Position numbers and translations under genes: made by a program
The notes under the pieces: generated by a model
Told to the model about the DNA's origin: nothing
Seen by the model: only the letters and a program-made list of their open reading frames with translations
Databases searched by the model: none
Origin: Yamagishiella unicocca
Lineage: Eukaryota; Chlorophyta; Chlorophyceae; Chlamydomonadales; Volvocaceae
Length of the DNA stretch: 64,000 bases
NCBI GenBank assembly: GCA_003116995.1
Contig: BDSL01000008.1
Location: 930,001 to 994,000 of the forward strand
Direction: 5' to 3'
Part shown: in pieces, positions 29,001 to 39,100 of the stretch
Position numbering within the stretch: the first letter of the stretch is position 1
How the letters are laid out: every line of letters starts with the position of its first letter

Positions 29001-29574
29001 AGAGTACGCGGAAGACCGGGAGCATGAGGGGCAGATTCTAGTTGATGAGGGCGTAACACCGGAGGGTGTTAAAGGGGAGGTGGACGGAGCCTCGCGGTTG
29101 ACAAACACATAGCCGGCACAGAGTGGAGGCTGCTATGTTGCGACGACTGGTGGTCCACGACAGCGGACGAATGCTGTTCGCGGCAGGAAGTGATGGAATG
29201 GATGCTCGGCAAGGTGGGGGACCCAGCGTTTGGGGGGGGGGGAGGCCCCAGCGAGTACTGCTAAGTGGCCGAGTGAACTGCGCACCTGGCACCATGAGGA
29301 TAATGTTACTATCTGGGATACCCAGGCGCTTCACAACGTGATATATTGACATTGTGTTGACAATGTGCCGGTAGTTGAGCCAGAACCGCGACGTCGAGAC
29401 CAGCACAGCCCAATTGCTCGAGTGTCGAGACGTCGACTCGGGGGCGAGGTTAGGTTTATCAGGCTCTCCACTATATATGCACATAGGTGCCCCGAGTAAT
29501 ATCAGCACTAGCAGGATTGCCGAACGACTGTGCGTAAGGCACATACTGGGCAACCTTCCGTGAACTAGGCACAT
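26093..29574 (-). CDS. GPI8: GPI8/PIG-K, catalytic subunit of GPI transamidase, 413 aa
   Basis: Exons 29574-29286, 28933-28787, 28332-28158, 27878-27778, 27104-26963, 26746-26617, 26350-26093; 1242 nt, phases closed. An N-terminal signal segment (SAILLVLILLGAPM) precedes the C13 protease domain: SNWAVLVSTSRFWLNYRH, VKRLGIPDSNIIL, DDMACNPRNPLPAQLFNN, RHAPDEPRSKRLLSD, VLVYLSGHGGDEF with catalytic His about 173, and LLMIVETCEAATL with catalytic Cys about 215. GVSIIDRFTYQTLAFFE and LKDFFGSVADV follow as in PIG-K. The last exon ends with a hydrophobic segment (GLVAICLLAFHTCLVIA), like the C-terminal anchor of known GPI8. In the ER it cleaves precursor proteins and transfers them to GPI. The active-site box reads ETC where others have DTC. 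The final intron contains an exon-like frame (26498-26410) whose phase does not fit, so it was left out. Confidence 0.9.
27246..27307 (-). repeat. AT-rich repeat in a GPI8 intron
   Basis: Imperfect copies of atatataccgaaatacatcg and of gaaatatgaaatat follow one another in the intron between exons 27878-27778 and 27104-26963. It is the most AT-rich spot of the neighbourhood. Confidence 0.75.
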
Positions 29575-30265
29575 ACTCCACTAGTTGGTTTAAGATTGGC
29601 CAATTAAGGTACCCGCTGAAGAGCACACGATTCGGCGATCCTCCGAAACGCGAAAATCAGCGCTGCCCAAAGCCCAATAGCGTCCCTTCAACACGTAACA
29701 ACTTTAAATGGTGCCGATAAGGAATGACATATCAAAAGGTCGCAGAAACCTTGAAATCTGCACAATAACAGAGAACCCTTGGAGCCACGCGCCGTACAAG
29801 GTCGTTGTGTATCCTGACCAGAGAAAATAGACCAATGGGTAGCCCAGCTCCGCTGCGCTTGGAAATTAGGTCACACGTTTGTGTTATTAGTACACAGTCA
29901 ACCGGGTGATTATACAGGCAGACGTGTCCTGTGTTCCACTTCAAGCCTTGTATGACCCCATGGAAATGATTATTCAGCCCACTCCCACATGTCGCCATGG
30001 CTATCCTGGACGCCGTCCTGGCCTGCCGTGGGCGACAAGGTGGCGTTATGCTCGTCCATGCTTTAGGCAACGCGACGTGCTGCGCACAGCCGCGACGGTA
30101 TCCCAGGCCACTAGTCTTCGAAATTCCCCACAGGCAAGCTGCTGTGTTGTTCTCTTGCGGTATTGGATAGAAGACAGAATTGCATGGGACGTCGCAGCTC
30201 ACCTGACACTTGCATTCACAGTAATCCTTCAGCCATTTCCTAAAGTTGATCGTTTCCACAATTAG
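29575..30265. promoter_or_regulatory. Divergent region between GPI8 and the SnoaL-like gene
   Basis: GPI8 starts leftward at 29574 and the first identified exon of the + strand gene begins at 30266. The interval should contain the GPI8 promoter and the promoter plus first coding exon(s) of the SnoaL-like gene. Two + strand frames open here (about 29906-30265, and one from an ATG near 29998), but neither joins the next exon in phase without ambiguity. A minus-strand frame at 29732-30382 has no support. Confidence 0.4.
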
Positions 30266-33200
30266 GGTTTGTCCGCGCCTGTGGACGTGGACATCGCTCG
30301 GCCACCATACGTTGCCGTGGAGGTTGGCGATGTCCCGTTGGTGCCCAACGCGTTGGCAGCCGCCAAAAGGTGAGGCAACCATCCAGCTGTCATCGTGTCA
30401 TGGATATCCGGAGCCACAGTGGTGGTCATGAGGGCCCGCCTTGAACGCCCAGGGCCTGGAGCCGTACGTAAGGGGTGCCACGTTCCTCATAGCTTGCAGC
30501 TTAACGCGTGCAAGTCCGCACTCCAGCACACGGCGCTCCTCTCAGGTCATACTCGGAGCTCCCTACTCGGACCGTACAGCTATTTTTTGCGCCAAGGCCA
30601 TACCCAAAGCACACAACACGAGCCCGTCAGGCCGTGCTCACTGCTACCCTGGCCGCTCCCATACACCCCGCATCCCCCTCGGCCTTGCCCGTTGCTCCAC
30701 TCACGTCCCCCCACCCTTACCTATCGCATCCCACCCCGCTTCCTGAAACGGCCCCACCGGACAGTGCCCCATACCCATTTTTCTTACCCTCTTGGGTCCC
30801 TGCATTGCCTCTGGCTCATCTCCCTTACAAGAGAGCAGCTGATCCACCCCCGTCCCTCGCCCTTCCCACCTCTTGTGACTGCGTCCAATCCCTAACCTGC
30901 AGTCTCTTCGCCGCACTCAACCAACGCGACGTCTCCGCCGTACTCAGCCTGCTCGAGGAGGACGTGTCGTACGAGAACCTCGGATCGTCCTCCGCGCTGC
31001 GAGGCCGGGCAGCCGTGGGGCGCTTCTACCTGGAAGCCTTGGCGACGCTGCCGGAGGACGCCGTGTTTGTGCTGGAAGGGCAAGACGGTGCGGGCACGGA
31101 CCCGCGGGTCTGTGACGCGGAGGCCGCGGGCGGCCCCGTCCTGCAGGCCGGCGTGGCGTGGTGGGTACGCGCCCGACACTGGCAGTGATGGGACAGAAAC
31201 GGCAGGCGCGAGATGCTGACGAGGGGGGGACCTGCCCTGGCGGGGGCACGCATACCGCTGGATTTCGCCATCGCTCTCCGCTTCTCTTCCCTGGCCATCT
31301 GCCCAACCGTTGCCCAACCACCAACTGCCCAACCGCCCTCCAGGCACGTGGAGCTGCACGGCATCGTGGTGCCGCTGTCGCGCGGCGTGGGGGTGTATTG
31401 GGCGGACCCCCGCACCGGCCGCCTGGCGCGCGTCTGGGACAACCCCGAGCACACCGTCAAGCTCACGACGCCCGCGCTCACGAGCGCCGCCTGGGCCTCA
31501 CCACTGCTGGGGGGACTGGGACCGCTGGTGCTGCCGGCGGTCACCAGGTGCGACCCGTGGGTCCGTCGGGGCAGTGAAGCGTTGGGGCTGTGGTCCACGC
31601 AGGGCGGTGGGTCTGGAAAGGTTTCGGGGCAGCTCGTGGGGCGGCCTGCTGTGGATGGTTCCATCCCTGTGCGGTAGTTCGTCGTTGCGTGGAATTAAAC
31701 AGCCACACGGTGTTGTGTAGTCCACACCCTAGGTGGCACGCGGTGATGCCTGCGTTCTGCGCATGACCCCCTAACAGGGTCCCTTTCGTTCCCTTCTATA
31801 TCCTGCCCGCCCACGCCGTATACCTTCAAGATCGGCAACCCCCCTTACCTATGTCTCCCATCCTCCACCTCCTGCAGCTTCCTGAACAACCTGACTCCGG
31901 GAGGCAGCGGTGGCGACTCGGCTGCGGGCGGGCTGGCCGGCAGCCCCGGGGCCCTGGCCAGCGGCGTCATGTCCACCCTCACCAGCATGATGCCCTTCCA
32001 GCCACCACCGCCCCCGACACCCAGCCGCGGTGCCGAGAGCAGCGCCGGCCGCGGCGGCGGCGGCAGCAGCACCGGCGCCAGAGCCAACGGCAACGGCGCC
32101 TCGGTTGCCGCCCGGTCCTCTTCTTTGCCTTCGTCTAGGTCTGCAACTCTGAGGAGCAGCGCCTTTTCCCCATCCAGCGGCACAGGCGACGCTGCGATCA
32201 GCGGGAACGGCACTGCTGTGGCTGTGGCCATGCGAAACAGCGGCTCCGCCAGCGCCGGCGCCAGCGCCGGCTTTGGCGCCGGTTCTGCGCCTCGCGCCTC
32301 CGTGGCTACCTCCGCCGCCGCCATCAGCACAACAGTCACCACCAGCGCAAGCGCCACCGCCACCACCATGGCCCTCTCCGGCCCAGTATCCTCCGCCTCC
32401 ACGTCAGCACTGCTCCCGGCTCCTGCCTCACCCCCGGCAATGGCCGGCGCCGGCGGAGATGACGTGGCGATGAGCACTCGCGGTGAACGCATTCGCATGA
32501 GGTCCCTGCCCGACCCGGGGCCCTCCTCCAGTCCCCTCGCCTCTTCGGCCTCCTTCGCATCTCTGGACGACGAAGTTGCAGGGGCCGCCGTTGGCCCCAG
32601 CTCCGCTGCCGTGCCGGTCGCGATGCCAGCCGCTGCGGCGGCGGTGGCGACGGCTTCGGTGCCCGTGATGGTCATCGCAGCACCTACCGCCGTGACCGCG
32701 AGCGACAGCATCAACAGCCTGGCCAGCTTCGACGGCGCCCGTGCCCCCTCCGTGGTCGGAGGCAAGTCGCTGCCGTTCGTGTCCAACACGAGCTTCATCG
32801 TCAACCTGACGGGGCTCTGGGAGAAAGACGCGGCGGCCAGCCAGGTGCAGGTGAGACTGGCTGCAGCACGAGCATCGGTGCAACGACCTCCCTGTGCCGT
32901 GCTACAGCGTGTACACCTACAAAACCAAACCGCGCCTCTTTGTGACAGCCACCACCGTCAGCCCCGTGCTTTATCTTCCGCGATGCCATCCTGACGCCCG
33001 CGCATCTGCCTGTGCGGCGGCCTGGCCGTACCCTCCGGTCGTACAGGAGTACGAGTCCATGCTGGACGTGCTTGAGCTGGGCGGGCTGCAGAAGGTGACG
33101 GCGCGGCTGATCGACGGCCTGGACCTGCTGCACGACGAGGGGCGTTTCGAGGTCAGCTTCGTGACGGTGGTGCCGTTTTTCAGGTGAGGGCAGCGAGCAG

Positions 33201-34414
33201 GGGGGAGCAGGCAGCCAAGGACGTGGGGGCACGTCCCGAGTCACCCCTTGAGTCATATACGGCTCGGTTCAGGGCCGCACTTGATCTTGTTTACGATGTT
33301 TTGGGTCGCACTTGGTCTTGTTCATGATGTTCTGGGTCGACCCCCACCGCCACCCCGCTCCGCAGGGTGACGGAGAAGAGCCGCTTCGGCGGCGTCACCA
33401 CTATGATGCGCCGCGACCTGCGCAGCGGCCGCCAGACGGCCCTGGCCACCCGCATATCAGGTGAGCGCGGCGGCGGGTCGACTGGCGTGCGGGCCGATGG
33501 CTGGGGCCGTGTTAAGGGGGCAGAAAGATTCGTTAGGAGGTGGACCTACGAGCGAGGGATGCGGCGCCAGGGGGCGGCACCCTTCGAGTGGGCGGGTGCA
33601 TGGACGCGCATGTGTATTATCGATGTACAGTGTTGTACATCACTGTAACACTGTGCATCGATAATAAAAACAATCGATAATACACATGCGCGTCCACGCA
33701 CCCGCCCCCTCTGTAGGGGCGGTAGAGGGTGTTTGCGGCCAGCCGGTGTCAGCCATTCTGGACATGTAAGCGGGGAAGGTCCCTGCGGCGTGTGTTACCA
33801 GCTGCCTCCGTACACCCCGGGTCGAGCCTCCCTCCCTCCGTTACCCACTCCCCCGAACAGGCGGCGTGACTGTGGACATGTCCTGGGAGGCCCCTCTGGC
33901 CGGGTCGCTGCGGGAGGAGTACGTGGCCAGCGACGACGGTCAGAAGATGGCGGTCATCAGCACCATTTGCATCGGCCAGCGCACCGTCACGGCTATGCAG
34001 GTGAGTGGCGGAGGCGAAGAACTCTGGTTGCGGGGGCGGGCAGGCGGGCAGACGAAAGATAACAAAATATGCAGATGGCTTGCGCTAGGCTGGGGGCTCT
34101 TGCTTAATCCTTTTAGGAAATAAATGGCTCGAGCAGCAGCTTGTATGCCTTTTGGGAAAATTTGGTACCGGCTGTGAGCACATGTGCTGCGCGCAGGACC
34201 GGCTGCGTTGTTTACCTTTCCAGCGCCATCTCTACCCTGCCCACCTGCCCTGACCCCTGCGCTCCCTCCCTCCCTCCCTCTCCACGCCCCCCAGGTGTAT
34301 CGGCGCAGCAGCCTCAACAAAAGCGAGTTCCTGGCTTCGCAGCGATCCGGGTACGGCAGCATGGCGGATGTGCTCCAGAACCAGGAGAAGCAGTACGGCA
34401 AGGTGAAGTACTAG
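30266..34414 (+). CDS. SnoaL/NTF2-like protein with long Ser/Ala linker (5' end unresolved)
   Basis: Exons 30266-30369, 30903-31160, 31344-31547, 31878-32850, 33047-33183, 33366-33460, 33861-34000, 34295-34414; 2031 nt, phases closed, at least 676 aa. The first part is an NTF2-fold SnoaL-like domain: SLFAALNQRDVSAVLSLLEE, LRGRAAVGRFYLEAL, then HVELHGIVVPLSRGVGVYW and WDNPEHTVKL. A linker of roughly 290 Ser/Ala/Thr residues follows. The C-terminal domain begins LPFVSNTSFIVNLTGLWEKD, has MLDVLELGGLQKVTARLIDGL and VTVDMSWEAPLAG, and ends with a charged tail. Plant proteins with an N-terminal SnoaL/NTF2-like domain and a lipocalin-like second half have the same order; several are predicted plastidial, and their substrate is not established. 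The true start codon lies upstream of 30266 in an exon I could not fix. Confidence 0.75.
33591..33706. mobile_element. MITE-like inverted-repeat element in an intron
   Basis: Arms 33591-33624 and 33673-33706 are 34 bp long and reverse complementary with one mismatch; the outer ends are ggcgggtgcatggacgcg. The 48-bp interior carries a second, nested inverted repeat around gatgtacagtgtt and aacactgtgcatc. There is no coding capacity. It lies within the intron between exons 33366-33460 and 33861-34000 of the SnoaL-like gene. I do not see an unambiguous target-site duplication. Confidence 0.75.
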
Positions 34415-36157
34415 GAGGAGCGCAGCCGGCGGTCCCTGCCGCCTCGCCCACGGTTCCACATGCCAAACGCCTCACGCGTGCAACTGGTTTGTGGCTCAAC
34501 AAGGAAAAGGCACGCGGGGCAACGCCGGAGAGAAGAGGCGACAGGGGGAGGGCAACAAGAGCGGTACCTGTAGGGGTAGCTGGAGGCAGTCTGAGCGGCG
34601 AGGCCCAGTTGGTTGGTTGGTGGTTGAAATACCTGCGGTGGGACGTTGTAGGTCCTAACGATGGTAGTAAGGGCCTTGTGCGGGCGTTTTAATGCTGGTT
34701 GTTGAGGTAGTGTACATAGACAGCGAGCGGGGGAGGGAGGTTGCATGTGTAGTCGTGGGGTTGCGCCGGGCGACCTGGGTGGGGGCGATGCGCGCTTGGG
34801 TTTATGTTAGCGCTGGCCTTCGCGACGTCGGCTGCTGCGGTCGTTTAGGGTTTCCTACGGTTGAGGGGAATGGAGCGTGCGTCCTTGCGCATGTGACAGC
34901 GTGACGTGGTTATTGGACGGCTGCTCCTCCGTCTGGAACGTCAATGTGCGGTGCAAACATGCGAGCAAGTAGACTGTAGCTTTGTCGGCGTCCAATCAGC
35001 TAATAATGTTGAAGACGCTACGCGCCTCGGGCGTGTCAATAAACAACTCCGTTATCCGGAACGTGGACGTGTATGCCGTACCCACGGCGATGCGTACGTT
35101 TTGAACGTAAAGGCAGAAAGTCGTTGTATACCTTCTATATAACTCTATGTTTCTTAGACTTCTGCCGCTTTTCGAGCCCTTGTTTTCCTAGAATCGTGCC
35201 GCGGGGTCTAGTCCCTTCGTGTGTGTTCTAGCATCGAGACGACACGGGAGGGGGTAGGTGTGGTCGGGCATGCATTCGGGTCAGGCGCTGCGAATGTGTT
35301 TCCCAAATGGAGGCCGCTGGAGCGCCATGACGCATCTCTGAGGGCACGGACTAGCCTGGAGCCACCATCAGATGCTAATGTACCGTCCTCCACCGAGGTT
35401 GCGGATCTTGGTTATGCAACAGGTCCGGGCCTGCCCTCCGCAATGGTTTTGGTGGGCGGTGGCGCTGGTTGGCGTGAGGATGAGGTATGAAGGCAGGGGT
35501 TTAGGGTGCCAGGATGAGTAGCATGTGATGGGTAGTGTTCCACAATGCTCACTCGGTGCCTCCCCGAGATAGGAGAGGGGGAGGGCCTCGGACGGCGGTG
35601 GTGGTGGGCCAGCCGAGTCCAGGCTGCTTCCGCGCTTTCGGCAGAGAGAACCCAACGACACATAAATTCTTTTGGCAGCCTTTGTTCTGAATACTTTGAC
35701 TTCAAATTCGTTGAATAGGTTGTGTAGTTGGCATGGGAAGTCATGAGGGTTCATGAGCCGTGTGCCGTCTTGTACTTTTATTGCGTAATCATTTACGTGG
35801 CTTTTCATTTATTGAGCTTTTGTGCAAGCCTTGACGCTGTCGTCGTCAGAGCAATCTAGCATTTCCTGCGACCCTGTGACTTCGCCCGCTGTAAGGCCCA
35901 GCAAACCAGAAGGGCGTGAGCAAGATGCCACATACTACATGCATCATCGCTTCACATGACGCACAGTCTGGATTGAGATACCAATAATATCGCGCCCCGC
36001 GGTCCGCCACGGCATAGCTGACGGAATAAGCGCGTTTGCCGCCTATCGAGCATTTTGGTTTCGGGGAGCGCGACCATGTCTGCCCCATCGATTATCCTTC
36101 ACACGCCTTTGGCTTGACGAACTGTATGTATCATCTCACGAATTGTGGGCCGATGTG
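34415..36157. other. 3' flank of the SnoaL-like gene and 5' flank of the giant gene
   Basis: No gene is supported. A minus-strand frame at 35368-35808 (MKSHVNDYAIKV...) is open but lacks domains or splice context. A TGTAA at 35890-35894 is too far from 34414 to assign with confidence. The right end should hold the promoter of the gene starting at 36158. Confidence 0.45.
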
Positions 36158-39100
36158 ATGTTGCGCTTTGGCGCGCCGCTTACCTTCAGCGGTCCGCGGG
36201 ACCACCTACGCGAGCACCTGCACCTGTTTCGAGAAGAAGTCCCCCGCCTGACGCCACAACAACGGAATACATTACTGTCGAGCGAGGCATACGAACAGAG
36301 CGCGCCGCAGTCTGCTCAAGTCGGCGATGTCAACTGTCCTACCTTGAAATCGGCGCTGGATCTGGCCCGAACGGCCTCGCTTACCGCCTACGGTCCTGAC
36401 CCACATGGAAAGCCACGCAGCGTGCGGCTATGCAGCAGGGCGGCAGCTGAGGCGGTCATGCTCGCGGTGCAGCCCAACCGCGCCTGTGCCAACCAGCTCA
36501 ACCTCCTGCGCGCTTCGTCACCTTCCTATTCATCCACATCAGCGCTCGTTAGCGGGCTCCGAGGCTTAAGGTCTTCGTCTTGCTCGCGGGTGGTTCCCAT
36601 GCTAGGCCAGCGGCTGGGAGCTTCTTCAACGCTTCCAGCGCATACAGAACCGCGTGCGCGGGCCGAGGTAGGGTCAGCCAGGCGCCGCGAAGGAGGCGAC
36701 GGCAACGGACAGGGCTTGCGTCTGCGGAGGGAGATGGAGGGAATGACAGAGGGAAAGACCAGGAGAGGTAGAAAAAGAAGGCCGGGGACGGGTCCGAAAA
36801 CTGTCCTGCGACGCCAGTCTATGGTCAATGTGTTCCATATTAGACACCGTAAAAAGATGTGCTTGCTCCTGCCCTGATGTACAGGTCCAAGGTGGCAGCA
36901 TCAGCGCGGGCGCAGCGCCGTCTCGCGGCCGTAGCAGCGCAGCACCCGCAACGGCCGCCAGCCGTGGCCCGACCCACACCCACCTTACCGGTATCTCGAC
37001 CGCCACCACAGCCCAAACCGCCAGCCGCTGCTCCGACCAAGTTGGCGACGGCCGCGTTGGGCCGGGCGACCCGGAGGCAGGGGTGGAGCAGCTGGGCAGC
37101 CCGGAGGCAGGGGTGGAGCAGCTGGGCCGTGTGGAACTGCTGCGCCTCTTTGAACGGCTAAGGACGGAGGCGGAGACCGAGGCAGGCTCGGGACGGGTAC
37201 CCGACTTGGAGCCGCCAGGCGCGGGAGAGGCGCTGGTGGGTTGCAAGCCGGCAGGGTTGCAAGGAAGACCCGTGTACGCGCGAAAAATCGTTTAGAACGG
37301 ACGTTTCAAGCCGGCAGGGAGGGAGGGCGAGGGGAGGCTGGCCCCTGCTGATCCGTGCTCATGACCGCTTATGCACTAACGCACTGCCCCCTCATGGAAC
37401 ATCTCGGGCCCTATACAGGCCAGCGCCCTTCGGCCCACCCGCCTCCCATTCACTGCTGGCGCCAGAGCCGCCGTCCGCCGCGCCACCAACACGGCTTCCT
37501 CCTCCGAGCCGCGCTCCATTGATGCAGCACAAACGGACCCCTCTGCGGCATGCCCGGAGTCAGCATCAGCAGCACCCGCAGCACCACTAGTAGGACTCGA
37601 CGCCTCAATCAGCGGCCTCACGGCTCCGGCCCTTGCTGCGCAACGGTCCGTCGCCGTGCTGCAACACTTGCTACTTCGGCAGCAGCAGCGGCGGCAGCAA
37701 CAACAGCTACTGCGGCCGGACGGCTCCCCCGCTGGTATCGCTGATCGCAGCAAAGTGATGGGGGTGCTGGGCGGGCCGGCAGTACGGCGCCTGCCGCCTG
37801 TCCGGGAAGCCCTGACCGCGGATTGGCTGGAAGGGGCGTGGTTGGAGGTCCAGGAGGGCGAGCAGGAAGATGGGCCAGAGAGGGAGGAAGAGCGGGAGGT
37901 ACAGCGGAGGGCAAATCCGGTATGCATTGCAGCAGCAGCAGCTGTTGCTGCTGTTGCAGCTGCGGCTGCGGCTCCGACGGCAGCGGCGGCGGTGGAGTGC
38001 CGGCAGCATGGCCCTGAAAGAGGCCGCGCAGGAAGGGACGCAGTGTTGGCGGGGATCAGGCGGCGGGAGGAGGCGGTGGCGGCGGCCGCTGCTGCCGTCG
38101 AGGCCTTGATTGTCTATGGGCGGGAGGTGGCGGAGGTAGCGACGGCGGTGCCGCCCGAGACGGCGGTGCCGCCCGAGACGGCGGTGCCGCCCGAGACGGC
38201 GGTGCCGCCCGAGACGCCGCCGCCGAGCGGCACGGGCGGACGGGTTTGCGGCCACAGCGTCGCCAATGGAGGTGGCGCGTCTGCAGCCGGCGGCGCCTCC
38301 ACGACGACGACAACGACGCCTCCTGACCATGCGTGGAAGGCTCAGCAGGGCGCATCGGTGTCGACGCGTGACGGCAGCAGGGAGGCGCGCGGGAGGCGCG
38401 CAGCGCATCGCGGCCTGCTGCTCCCACTGCCGCCCGGTGCAGCGGAGCAGGTGGAGCACCGGATGCAGCTGCAGCCCCTGCCCTTGCCCCTGCCCTTGCC
38501 CCTGCCAGCGTCGCGGAGGCCTCTACTCCGTCACGCCCATGCCGCCGCAGCTGAGGCAGCCAAAGCGACCGCAGCTGAGGCAGCCAAAGGGACCGCAGCC
38601 GCCACCGCAGCTGAGGCAGCCAAAGGGACCGCAGCTGAGGCAGCCAAAGGGACCGCAGCTGAGGCAGCCAAAGGGACTGCTGCCGCCACCGCAGCCGAAG
38701 CTACGGAAGCCGCCGCGTCCAGCCGAGCAGGCTGGCCTCTGTTGAGGCACCTGATGCGCGGCTTGCGCCGTACCCTTCGCTGCGACCCCGCCGGCAGGAT
38801 TGCAGCCGCCACGCCCGCCACCGCCCCGGCGGCACGTCTCTCCCGCGCGCATGATGACCCGCTGCTGGCGGGGCCGCTCCGACACAGTGAGCACATGCTG
38901 GCGGCGACAGCAGCGGCCATCGCCGCCGCCGCCGCCGCGACCGCCACCACTGCCACCTCCGAAGCCAACGGGGCCGACGCTCTCAGCACCAAGGACGGGC
39001 GCACCATGCAAGTCGGCCAGGCCCCCGCTGTGCTGCTTGAGCTGCCAGCGTACCTGTCGTACGATGGGCCCTCAGCCGTGCAGGCGTTGATGCTGGATTT

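Noticed and set aside
29732..30382. 216-codon minus-strand ORF between GPI8 and the SnoaL-like gene
   Set aside because: No domain, poor codon use, and it overlaps a + strand exon whose phase fits the downstream gene.
35368..35808. 146-codon minus-strand ORF left of the giant gene
   Set aside because: Open by chance as far as I can tell; no conserved pattern, and no introns or poly(A) signal placed to support it.
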